Below are positions 55,320 through 64,000 of a DNA stretch of 64,000 nt, one piece after another. The notes beneath the pieces are model-generated. The model was given only the letters and a program-made list of their open reading frames with translations, did no database searches and was not told the origin of the DNA. Every line of letters begins with the position of its first letter. The stretch's first letter is position 1. This DNA is from Bactericera cockerelli (taxonomy: Eukaryota; Arthropoda; Insecta; Hemiptera; Triozidae). The translations under genes were made by a program, and so were the position numbers. Where the stretch lies: assembly GCA_024516035.1 (NCBI GenBank), contig CM044959.1:12975902-13039901 (forward strand). The letters are read 5' to 3'.

Positions 55320-55830
55320 GTCAACTTGGTCGCGCCACTTAACGCACAAAATTTGGTAGCTAGTACATTTTTATGTGCTCTTAACGTGTTTTTAGGATAC
55401 TTTATAAAAAAGAAATGTGCGTTTTTCCGAGAGTCGCTATGGTAAAGTGGCGTGTGCAAAATGTGTTAAGCAAATTTAATGTACACAAAATTTTTATTTT
55501 GAGGTCCTGAAAGCACGTTAAAAGCACATAAAAATGGACTTGCTAGCAACTTTGTTCGGTGGCGCGGCCAACTTGACGAGATTCGTCGATGAGAAAATTA
55601 TCGGTAAAATGGGAAAGGGGTGTGCAGTATTTTTTTCTCCCATCAATTTTTCTTCTTTGACGATCGGGATAAAAATGGTTAGTAACTGGTACACTGTTAT
55701 TTAATAAACTTGTAGCGCCAAACGCACAAAATTTGGAAGCTAGTACATTTTTATGTGATCTTAACGTGTTTTCAGGATATTTAATAAAAAGTAATGTGCG
55801 TTTTTTCAAAAATCGCTATGGTAAAGTGGC
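55320..55830. repeat. Three copies of an ~110-bp block, one inverted
   Basis: AGTACATTTTTATGTGCTCT (about 55360), its reverse (AGCACATAAAAATGGACTTG, about 55523) and AGTACATTTTTATGTGATCT (about 55743), each with AACGCACAAAATTTGG nearby and CGCTATGGTAAAGTGGCG at the far end of the forward copies. Confidence 0.8.
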
Positions 55831-55834
55831 GCGT

Positions 55835-56645
55835 TTCAGTTCACCTCAGGATATAAAAATCGGAGGGAGTGATACAGAGCCATTCTGATTTTGTATTCAG
55901 AAAATAATTCGGCCAAGGTAGATAGGTAATGTACACAAACATGCCTAGAATATCTTCTGATTTGGGACCAAAAATCCTGTATCTTTAAGTTTAACATTAA
56001 TTGAAGAAAAAAACTCAAAAAACAGAGTTCTTAGGTTCATACATATAAGGCACCAGACTATTAACCTGGAAGTCGGTGGTTCGTGTCCCAAGCGTCGGGA
56101 ATAATAACAAAATTTCACACCATCCTCGTGATAAGTACAATAATGATGACTAAAAAAAGCAAGTCTTTAGCTGTATTTTTCTTTCAAACCAAAGTGGAAT
56201 AAAATGGACGAACTGGAAAAGCCATTTTTCTTTTGGAAGAAGAAAAATCTTCTTCCAGTTGTGTTAGCCAAAATGGATTTATAAGATTCTTGCTTCCATT
56301 TCTTTTATAGCTTAATTCCATTGTTTATCTTTAAAAGTACCGAAACGCATTTTCCTTTCACGAATAGTGGGGAAGCTAAACTTGGAAGAAAATGGAAATA
56401 TTTGGAAATAGCGAACCGGAAATACCAAATCTGCATTTTTTATCGAAAAAAAAAAAAAAAAAAAAACACACGGCTCTTGTTCAACCCATAATATGGTGCA
56501 TAATCTGAGAACCGCTGCGGTTGGTTACCTCTGAAGATGTCCTCGCTGAGTTCTAAATATAGTCTGGGTGAGTCTCTCTCCCATGGGTAGTAACTTAGAG
56601 GCAATATACATTTCATCAGAGGCAATACTTTTATACCTTTCAACG
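55835..56645. other. AT-rich, no gene seen
   Basis: A tRNA-like CTGGAAGTCGGTGGTTCGTG at 56070 is a SINE D remnant. A hairpin-forming GAAGAAGAAAAATCTTCTTC lies at 56237. Nothing else is supported. Confidence 0.4.
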
Positions 56646-56651
56646 GAGAGA

Positions 56652-56795
56652 CCGACCTCAGTAGCTTGATCGATAAGGCGGCGGACTTGTAACCTGGAGG
56701 TCGGTGGTTCAAGTCCCGGTTTCAGCGTAGATTTAGTAAAGCTAGTTTGAGTAGTTGTGACATCATGAAAGTGATTTACACAAATATGATAACTA
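56652..56795 (+). repeat. SINE D copy
   Basis: CCGACCTCAGTAGCTTGATC to TTACACAAATATGATAACTA. One of the best-preserved D copies. Confidence 0.88.
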
Positions 56796-56854
56796 ACTAA
56801 CATTTCAAGGAAGAGTAAGAAGAGTAACATCCAAGTACAGAGAAGAAAAAATCT

Positions 56855-56923
56855 GCCCCGCTGGGCATCGAACCCAGGTCACCGTGAAATGCATAGCGCG
56901 CTAACTACTTGGCCACGGTGACT
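56855..56923 (-). repeat. tRNA-like SINE head, family E
   Basis: On the minus strand GTCACCGTGGCCAAGTAGTT (A box) and CTGGGTTCGATGCCCAGC (B box). It pairs with 59277 on the other strand. No full tRNA fold with a clear anticodon could be assigned. Confidence 0.55.
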
Positions 56924-56989
56924 ATAAATTGTACATCAATTATAAATATACATACAAATAATTTTAAACTAAATACAAAGTAAATAAAG

Positions 56990-58380
56990 AAGGCTATTGA
57001 AGGGAGACAATTTAAATAAATAAATAATAAGCAGGATGCCTACGTTTAGGTAAAGCTACTCAGCCAGCACACTAAGGGATTTCCCTAGTACTGTGCTAGA
57101 GGTTACACAAATGATTTTTCTTTTCTCAAGATCGCCCCGGGGTCAGTCCTAATGACTCCCCTGAAAGGGACATGACGTTAATTGGTTTCATTTTGTCTGG
57201 GGTGTCCCATGTCCCGGGCCCCTGCAGAGATGGGTGTTAGAGATAATATCGATTAGCGTTGACGAGACTAGTGTCGTTTGAGCTGCCATTAAGTACCCGT
57301 ATGTTGATTAGGGGCAATTTTTGATTTCTCTTTCATACAGTGTCTGAAAACGAAACTGTTCTAATTGAATACGACACAAATCTATTGAAACAGTTTTCAG
57401 AAGGTGAAAAAAGCCATTTCTGTTTGGATCAAGTTGAGAGAAGAATTATAAAATATGTATTGATGATTTTTTATAATTATGATTTGTAATTTATTTGCAT
57501 TTATAATTCTACATAATAGGTAACATATATTTAATGCGACTACCCCACACTAAGGGGATACAGTCCTTTTGTTTTATGGGTTATTTGTGATGTATGCATT
57601 ATTTGAGATATGTTTGGATTACGTAATTATGATAACTATTTGTGATAATTATGATGTATGAATAACATAAGTAATAATGATGGATTATTTGCCAAAAAAA
57701 AAACGGATTTTACTTCCGAGAAATTTCTAATATGTATTAGAAATTGGAAATATTTCCATTGTTGTAACAAAACAATACACAAGATACTCCTACGGAGTGC
57801 ACCCGATTTACAGTACGAGGCATGGCCCTATATTTATTTTTCCTAACCCCACTCTACACAATGAGGCATTGCCGTACATCGTTTCGGGGCGGAACTCGGC
57901 GCCACCTGTCCTAATTTATGAAATCCTGAAATATACAATATATATGTAGTATGTAAATATCCATGTATTGTAATTATTGTATACATACCGACCATTCGAT
58001 TAGGGCAGTGTTACAAGTTAGAACCATTAAACAATATTCTCCTTAGTGCAATCTAGATTACAGACAGGATATTGGCGTGTTATGTGCGTGTGTGTGTTTT
58101 TTTTAGTAGCTCATTTGAGGTTTTATTTTTTAGCTCGTGGATTTTATATCCATTTGCTAGAAACTAACAACCAGCTACCCACAGTACCCACATCCCTGGC
58201 CGTCCCTGATCCACCGGGGTTTTTCCCTCCACTCGCTGTAAACTTAAAACACGTACTCTGCTGCCACCATGGGTTTTTTAAAATGGCTTAAAATGTCTCC
58301 AGCAACGGTCCGAAATTGTACAAAGTGTAACCCACCTGACTAGGGGCGATGTTGTCCGTATAAGGGAGCTTTATCCCTGC
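56990..58380. other. AT-rich, no gene seen
   Basis: Degenerate SINE body remnants (near 58155-58260) and a diverged copy of the 36-bp palindrome at 57712 are the only signals. Confidence 0.4.
57712..57756. repeat. 36-bp near-palindrome, diverged inverted copy
   Basis: ACTTCCGAGAAATTTCTAAT matches the reverse complement of the standard copy, but the second half is degenerate (GTATTAGAAATTGGAAAT). Confidence 0.7.
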
Positions 58381-58384
58381 CCAT

Positions 58385-58450
58385 TTCTTCTTTTAGGCTG
58401 GGTGAGGTGAATGTGAGTGGCTGGTTGGCGAGTTTCCAGCCCCCGTCTTA
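58385..58450 (+). repeat. 5S-SINE body fragment
   Basis: AGGCTGGGTGAGGTGAATGT and GGCGAGTTTCCAGCCCCCGT. Confidence 0.6.
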
Positions 58451-58514
58451 AAAAAGAAACATCAGATGTTAGAGAAGTTATATATCTCTCTTGCCTTTAT
58501 CCCATATTATAGCT

Positions 58515-58825
58515 TATGTTGCTTTTGGGGTCGGCATTGTTCCACCTCATGGTTGAGGTTGGTAGGGTGGATGCTCTTCCTAACGCCAACGATTCTATTT
58601 GGTTTTAACGTCCTGATGTGGACGGGGGTGTTACCCTCCATTCGCTGGGAATCATACCAGCTACCCACATTAATCTCACCCAGCCTGGGTAGGGTCGGAA
58701 ATGCCAGCCTCATGTGTTTGGAGGGAACAGAATTTTCTTCGAAAAGTCTGCTCCAACCGGGGATCGAACTCGGGATCTCTGGACTACGGGCAGTAGTCAC
58801 AACCATTACGCCACGGATGCTGGCG
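58515..58825 (-). repeat. SINE A copy with LINE-like tail
   Basis: Head near 58825 (CCATCCGTGGCGTAATGGTT on the minus strand or similar), shared body, then AACCTCAACCATGAGGTGGA and CAATGCCGACCCCAAAAGC, matching LINE 3' ends. Confidence 0.85.
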
Positions 58826-59103
58826 TTAGAGAAGTTGAGTAGTAAAAATATTCCACGGAAGGTCCTACCTTCACAGAAGCAACATCAGCTGCATCATTAA
58901 AAATAATCGTTTTTCATTTATGTGCTGGGCACTGACATTCATTATCCTTCATTCTTCCGGAAGTCATGGGGCACTGGAAGTTGGATATGAATAATAATGA
59001 TAATAATATCTGCATGCCAGAAAGGCACAGGATACACTTATTACACGGTGGTGCAAAGATTGCATGGACGCCCAGGTCAGACGTTTATGTTATTTTATTA
59101 TCA

Positions 59104-59252
59104 TACCGACCTCAGTAACTTGATCGATAAGGCGGCGGACTTGTAACCTGGCCGTCGGTGGTTCAAGTCCCGGTTTCAGCGTAGATTTAGTAAAGCGAGT
59201 TTGAGTAGTTGTGATATCAAGAAAGTGACTAACACAAATATGAAAACTATTT
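59104..59252 (+). repeat. SINE D copy
   Basis: CCGACCTCAGTAACTTGATC, GGTTCAAGTCCCGGTT, and CTAACACAAATATGAAAACT. Confidence 0.88.
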
Positions 59253-59276
59253 AATTATTCTTTTTATCTCTTTTGT

Positions 59277-59345
59277 AGTCACCGTGGCCGAATGGGTAGC
59301 GCGCTAGGCTTGCACACACGGTGAGCTGAGTTCGAATCCCAGCGG
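59277..59345 (+). repeat. tRNA-like SINE head, family E
   Basis: TCACCGTGGCCGAATGGGTA and GAGTTCGAATCCCAGCGGC. Reads as a tRNA-derived sequence but lacks an obvious perfect acceptor stem. Confidence 0.55.
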
Positions 59346-59734
59346 CGCCGCGGCGTCGGAATTTCTCGGCAAAAATAAGATATTAGGAAATTAAAGAGAC
59401 AGGAAAAAGTCCTAAAATTCTTCGGTACCCACTAAATAGTGACATTTTTTACCCACAAAAATACATTTTTTCCCCTCTTTTTATATTATTACATTTATTA
59501 CTGATCTTTTTTTTTATTTTTGCTCTTTGTACAATGTTTTAGCTATGTCATTTTTTCTAGGTAAAATCACATGTTTTTACTACTCATGTACCTATATTAA
59601 ATCCATCAATTGTCTAACATATGAATTTGTTGAAACTGAAGGCAGAAAGACCAGAAATGGACTTACAGACCCTGTGGGATGGTCGGTCAACCTGGCCTTA
59701 AAAAAAATTCTGTTAAAAAATTGCGCCCAACCTG

Positions 59735-59802
59735 TGAGGTTTGAACTCGCGACCTCTAGACCACGAGTACGGTCACAACCGTTACACCACAGAAGTTGGA
59801 TT
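59735..59802 (-). repeat. tRNA-like SINE head
   Basis: Reversed, GTGGTGTAACGGTTGTGACC and GCGAGTTCAAACC resemble the A-family head. A related head is at 61070-61147. Confidence 0.5.
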
Positions 59803-59948
59803 AATCGTTAATAATAAACCCAAGAACCAAAAAAACCAGAAGCTTGAGAAGATTTACATGAGAAGTTGATATTTACACGTAAGTATGCTACTTCGGTGTA
59901 CGTAGAAAGTAAGTTAGATTAATTTCTCTCTTTCTCTTTATTTTGCTC

Positions 59949-59952
<4 letters not shown>

Positions 59953-60003
<51 letters not shown>

Positions 60004-60150
60004 ATCTTTCTCTCCTTCTTTTAGTTCCTCTTTCTTTATCATTATCTATCTCTCTTCCTTCTATATCTCTTCCTTGCTCTCTTATTTCTCCCTCTCTCTC
60101 AATGTTTCCTTTTCTCTCTATCTTTCTCTTCCTCTCAGAACACTCACTCT
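59953..60150. repeat. CT-rich microsatellite
   Basis: A pure CT run of about 50 bp, then CT-rich sequence with T interruptions. Confidence 0.95.
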
Positions 60151-60342
60151 TTCTCTCTCTGATTTGAAAGAGGAACTAATCTCAAGTGTCAAGTCAGGTC
60201 TCAAAGTGTTCGCGTTCATAAAAAAACAAACATATCTATATCCTGCTTAAATCACTCCTCTTTAAAATCCTCTTTTTCTTCTTGAGGTCAAACTTGCTCT
60301 GGTAAAAAATTATTATTTTATTCTGTTCAATTCCTACTCATT

Positions 60343-60503
60343 ATTAATAATAATAACACTCTTTAGTGGAAGGTAACCACCAGGCGAGGTTAATGCTCAA
60401 AGCATTTTATACAACCTAACCCTCAGAGTCTTATTATTATGTGGTCACCTACGCACCCTGGATTAACAGACTAGCGCCTTAACCACTTGACTACCCGTGC
60501 ACT
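60343..60503 (-). repeat. SINE C copy
   Basis: Reverse of the C family: CTTTAGTGGAAGGTAACCAC to GTTAACCACTTGACTACC-like head sequence near 60480. Confidence 0.85.
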
Positions 60504-60564
60504 CATTGATATTCATGCTCAATTATTCTAGTAGAGGTTTAATTGGGGGGATTACATTATATTC

Positions 60565-60790
60565 CTTTCTCTTCTTCTTCTTCTTCCTCTTATTTCACAT
60601 TGTCCTTTCCCAAACCTACTTGGGGTTGGCATTCGTCAACCTCATCCTCATGGTTGAGGTTGGTTGGTTGTGGCTCTCCAACTTCCACAGTTTACAGCTG
60701 GATGCCCTTCCTAATGCCAACCCTGTTAAGGGAGCCAATGATTTGTGTTAGTGTCTTTTGGTCTGACAAAGCTGGTACCGATCGTATCTG
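60565..60790 (-). mobile_element. LINE 3' end fragment
   Basis: On the minus strand: AAGGGCATCCAGCTGTAAAC, CCAACCTCAACCATGAGGAT, CCAAGTAGGTTTGGGAAAGG, then GAAGAAGAAGAAG. The same 3' end type as 46681-46780 and the SINE A tail. Confidence 0.7.
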
Positions 60791-60936
60791 TTTAACGCCC
60801 CCCTACCAGCGAGACCTTCCTCTAAGTTAGGGTTGATTTGGAAATTCCAAATGCACGCGTTATCTGTACTCTAGGAGAACCAGAGTTTGCTGACGAAAAA
60901 AATATTTTTTTTTGTAAAAAAAAAAAACACAATATT

Positions 60937-60972
60937 ACTTCCGATTTCTAATATTAGAAATTTCTCGGAAGT
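60937..60972. repeat. 36-bp near-palindrome, copy 4
   Basis: Identical to the copies at 16398, 33311 and 34105. Preceded by an A-run and CACAATATT. Confidence 0.9.
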
Positions 60973-61069
60973 AATACACCGGGCGGACTTTTTACACAGG
61001 CTTGTAAAAAAAGGAAAAACAAAGTTGGAATGCCACAAAATGCAGAATTTTTTTTTCTTCAAAAAATTC

Positions 61070-61147
61070 TACACCACCCCGGATTTGAACTGAGGACCTC
61101 GGAACGAAGCCATGAGCCGTCGTCACAACCATTACACCACAGCGGCT
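61070..61147 (-). repeat. tRNA-like SINE head
   Basis: Reversed, GCTGTGGTGTAATGGTTGTG and TCAGTTCAAATCCGG. Degenerate A-family relative. Confidence 0.5.
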
Positions 61148-61422
61148 TTAATCAAGCCAGCGAGACCGCGACAGAGGTGATAAAAATCAACCTGATATCC
61201 GACATTCTCGGTTCTTGTTACGGGCGAGAGTGACTCAATTCGCTCAAGCCACGAGGCGAGGTTTTGAAACCTAAAACAGCACAAGGAAATGAACAAAGTA
61301 CCTAACTGTACTGAGCTCTGACTGAACACAACAGTGCCTTCGTCATGGCTGGGTCGATTTGCTGGCGAGAATACCCAGAACTAGCAGGCTGAAGACACAC
61401 AGCACACATAGTGCCAGTTGCC

Positions 61423-61678
61423 GACCTCAGTAGCTTCATCGATAAGTCGGCGGACTTGTAACCTGGAGATCAGTGGTTCAAGTCCCAGTTCAAGTCCCGC
61501 TTTTAACCCGGGATCAGTACGGTTCGGTTTTGTAACGTATCCAGTACACGGTAACGTATACGGTTGTGAGAGAAATCTCTCACAACCGTACTGATTGCGG
61601 GTTAACAGTAGAACTGTTAAAAGCAAGTTTGAGTAGTTGTGATATCACGAAAGTGATTAACACAAATATGAAAACTTT
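61423..61678 (+). repeat. SINE D copy interrupted by a piggyBac-like MITE
   Basis: CCGACCTCAGTAGCTTCATC head and GTGATTAACACAAATATGAA tail, with the middle split at TTAA by the element at 61507-61601. Confidence 0.88.
61507..61601. mobile_element. 95-bp piggyBac-like MITE
   Basis: TTAA (61503-61506), CCCGGGATCAGTACGGTT at the left end, AACCGTACTGATTGCGGG at the right end, TTAA (61602-61605). Ends starting CCC and a TTAA duplication are the piggyBac hallmark. The inner palindrome GGTTGTGAGAGA is mirrored. Confidence 0.85.
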
Positions 61679-61789
61679 TTAACTTAGTGCCATTTGCCTG
61701 TACTTTGACACGGGGCTACGCAATTCAAAGTTTGAAATGAACGAAGGTATGTTAAGGTAAGGCATTCAGACAAGTAGGTACCATTAAGC

Positions 61790-61935
61790 CACTGTTGATG
61801 GCACGTTGAATACACCTTGCAATTCTCGGCCCCACTCAGGCTGGGTGAGGTTTGAGAAGCTGATTTGTGAGTTTCCACCGGATGAAGGGTAAAACCCCCG
61901 TCGTGATTATGACCATTCAGTTGAAAGTGACCGAA
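61790..61935 (+). repeat. 5S-headed SINE with internal deletion
   Basis: GCCACTGTTGATGGCACGTT head, directly followed by the body from CTCGGCCCCACTCAGGCTGG. Most of the 5S part is lost. Confidence 0.78.
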
Positions 61936-61939
61936 AAAA

Positions 61940-62330
61940 TAGATAGAGAGAATTTTGTAATTTGGACTCTTAAAATTTAAAATTAGTCAACTGAAAGATA
62001 CAACCAAAGACTAGTATTTGAGTTCTAGGTGTATTTTGACACCGAAAAATTGTTTCATCATACCTATTTAATTTGTTAGCAAGGGTAAAAGTTTTGACAG
62101 AAAGATCTTTTTACGTAAACATACGTGATGTTTTTCCTCATTATCCAACAGGAGTGGACCTCGGACGTATCCAATTACTTCCTGGCTAGAGTTGTTTTTT
62201 AATAAATAAAAAAATCTATCAAACGTAATTTACAATAAGACGTAGTATGTATAATAAAAATCCTGATGTTCAGTCTAAAAATGCTCAGAATAAGACCGAA
62301 AGCTTACGAAAGCTTCATCATCATAGGGTA
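61940..62330. other. AT-rich, no gene seen
   Basis: No frame or repeat of note. Confidence 0.4.
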
Positions 62331-62455
62331 ACGTCATCGTGAACGATGGTAGTCAGACAGTGGAGGAATGACTCAGTACTTCTACCACTGTCTATACAAG
62401 GAGGCTAATAGTTGACAAGGGCCCCCAGAACCAAGCCAATGCTGGTCTACTTCCT
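62331..62455 (+). repeat. Dispersed repeat, second copy of 43308-43440
   Basis: GTCATCGTGAACGATGGTAG and GACAGTGGAGGAATGACTCA agree closely with the first copy. Confidence 0.75.
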
Positions 62456-63084
62456 GGTCTAGCCAATGCTGGTATAATTATGAAACACTGGGGCCCTGGT
62501 CGGTCGAAACTAAAAAATTCTTAAATGTTGTGGGCGATAATTTGATCCGTGCCACTGGCACTAAAAGCGCCAAAGACTTTTTGTTGCAGAGAATATCCAT
62601 AGGCATTCAACTCGGCAATTAGGTATTACACCATCAGAACTTCGAATGCCGAGCCGACCAAACTCTCTGTACAACTACACGCTGTATGACTTCAACTACA
62701 GACTACCACACGGAGGCCGCATTGCTTCATTTAATTTGATTTGGACACAAAACAACAACCGGAGCCGGTTTTTTTTTCACGAGCGAGCAATGAGTCGAGT
62801 GCGCATCCCATTGAATTGAGGTTACACAGCTACCTCCGGCCGTTCAATGACAAAAATGGGAAAGCAAGAGTAATAGCTACGTACTAGAATAACCCTGACA
62901 CGGAGTGTACTAGTGGTATGGACTTGGACACACTGAGCGATGTCGACAGAATGGATTTTTCCTATTGGAGAAACTATGCCCTTCAGGGTGTTCTGTTAGG
63001 TTCCAGTGTACCTCATCTAGTCAGAGATCTAGCCATGCAAGTCAAACTTGAGCCCTATTCACGAATAGAAAATAAAATTAAAAG
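62456..63084. other. Moderately GC-rich stretch, possible exon or promoter
   Basis: A 65-codon plus frame at 62918-63115 (MDLDTLSDVDRMDFSYWRNY) runs into a SINE C head and has no recognisable domain, so it is not called as a gene. The block at 62750-62860 is less AT-rich and could be a regulatory or first-exon region. Confidence 0.25.
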
Positions 63085-63299
63085 TGCACTGGTAGTGAAG
63101 TGGTTAAGGCGCTAGTCTGGTAATCCAGGTAGCGTAGGGATCCGTTGGTTCGAATACCAGCGAGTGCATGAATTTTTCCTCAATAATTTGAGTTTGTGAC
63201 CACATAATAATAAGACTCTGAGGGTTAAGTGGTGGAAACTGCTTTGAGCATTAACCTCGCCTTATGGTTAAGTTCCACTAAAGAGTATTATTATTATCA
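63085..63299 (+). repeat. SINE C copy
   Basis: GCACTGGTAGTGAAGTGGTT, GTTGGTTCGAATACCAGC, TTAAGTTCCACTAAAGAG. Nearly full length. Confidence 0.9.
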
Positions 63300-63353
63300 T
63301 TAACAGATTTTTTCTATTCGTGTATACTGAATATGGTCGATGGGAAGTTCCAT

Positions 63354-63715
63354 CTGGCGTCGATGGAACGTTAAATACACCAGTTCTCGTTCTGTCATTG
63401 ATGTTAAGCAACGTCCAGCGAGGTTGGGGCCAGCATTAATAATAATATTAACAACACTAAAGCGAAGACTGTTACTATACTGTTATTAACATGGTAACAG
63501 CGAATAGCCAATCACAGAACTGAAATCAGATACTGTATGTAACAGGACCTTGGATGGGTGACCATTCAAATCCGAACCCTCATGATGCTGTCTATTCCCT
63601 GCCTCACTCAGGCTGGGTGAGGTTCATGTGTGTAGCTAGTTTGTGAGTATCTAGCGAATGGAGGGTGAAAACCGTTGTCGTGTTATGACCATGCAGTTGA
63701 AAGCAATCCCCCCAA
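63354..63715 (+). repeat. 5S-headed SINE split by a MITE
   Basis: GGCGTCGATGGAACGTTAAA through CCAGCGAGGTTG (63425), then a ~120-bp insert, then CTTGGATGGGTGACCATTCA and the rest of the body. The insert (about 63427-63549) matches the element at 16203. Confidence 0.85.
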
Positions 63716-63804
63716 AAAACTTCTATTATATATTGTCATCTGGTTAGAGTTCTAAGGCAATCTTGAGCTGTGCTTCAATGAAATTTTCGTATTTTTGGCA
63801 AAAA

Positions 63805-63950
63805 AAAACGTTATCATATTCCAGTTAACCACAATCGTGATGTCACAATAATTAGTCAAACTTATATTGCTATATTTTTACCGTACTTGGGACTCAAACC
63901 ACCGACCTCCAGGTTACAAGTCCACTGAAGTAATGGTCGAGCTACTGAGG
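63805..63950 (-). repeat. SINE D copy
   Basis: Reverse of the D head (ACCTCAGTAGCTCGACCATT) and GGTTTGAGTCCCAAG. Confidence 0.8.
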
Positions 63951-64000
63951 TTGAGAATAGTAAATTGATTTCTCATCCACCATCTGTTAAAATAAGGGGC

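Noticed and set aside
62918..63115. 65-codon plus frame as a gene
   Set aside because: Its end is a SINE C head, no family is recognisable, and there are no clear splice signals.

Overview
This is a AT-rich eukaryotic window, almost certainly from an insect. It has spliced genes, a zinc-finger gene with a ZAD-type (zinc-finger-associated domain) segment, a BET bromodomain gene closest to fly fs(1)h, and dense short transposons. No sequence alignment was run. Exon calls come from reading splice sites, phases and protein families by eye.

Genes. (1) 7.3-10.9 kb, plus strand: a C2H2 zinc-finger protein (about 549 aa) with nine canonical fingers, seven of them with nearly the same recognition helix, followed by polyglutamine, a charged helix and one last finger. 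A probable non-coding 5' exon lies at 7284-7381. (2) 21.5-26.9 kb, plus strand: a BET protein with two bromodomains and an ET domain, almost all in one GC-rich exon, with two offsetting reading-frame breaks and a candidate N-terminal exon at 21485-21679. (3) 49.5-39.0 kb, minus strand: eight exons joined here by matching splice phases into a 561-codon frame, giving the second half of a ZAD, an acidic linker and about seven zinc fingers. The start of this gene was not found. A small possible membrane protein sits at 1340-1525.

Repeats make up most of the rest. A SINE family with a 5S rRNA-like head occurs about 17 times. Several tRNA-headed SINE families (called A-F here) are interleaved with it. 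Family A shares its middle domain with the 5S-headed family and ends in what looks like the 3' end of a LINE. Three 5S-headed copies are nearly identical, with clear target duplications, so the family was recently active. There are many palindromic DNA transposon remnants: TA-flanked elements starting CAGGGTG, one hAT-like with an 8-bp duplication, one piggyBac-like with TTAA, and internally deleted mariner-type elements whose remnant transposase joins an N-terminal piece directly to a C-terminal piece. Minisatellites sit on exon edges in both the BET and the ZAD gene.

Most unusual: four identical copies (plus one diverged) of a 36-bp near-palindrome; a 118-bp minisatellite in the ZAD gene that repeats the end of a zinc-finger exon with its splice donor; and partial copies of the putative first BET exon inside an expanding repeat.
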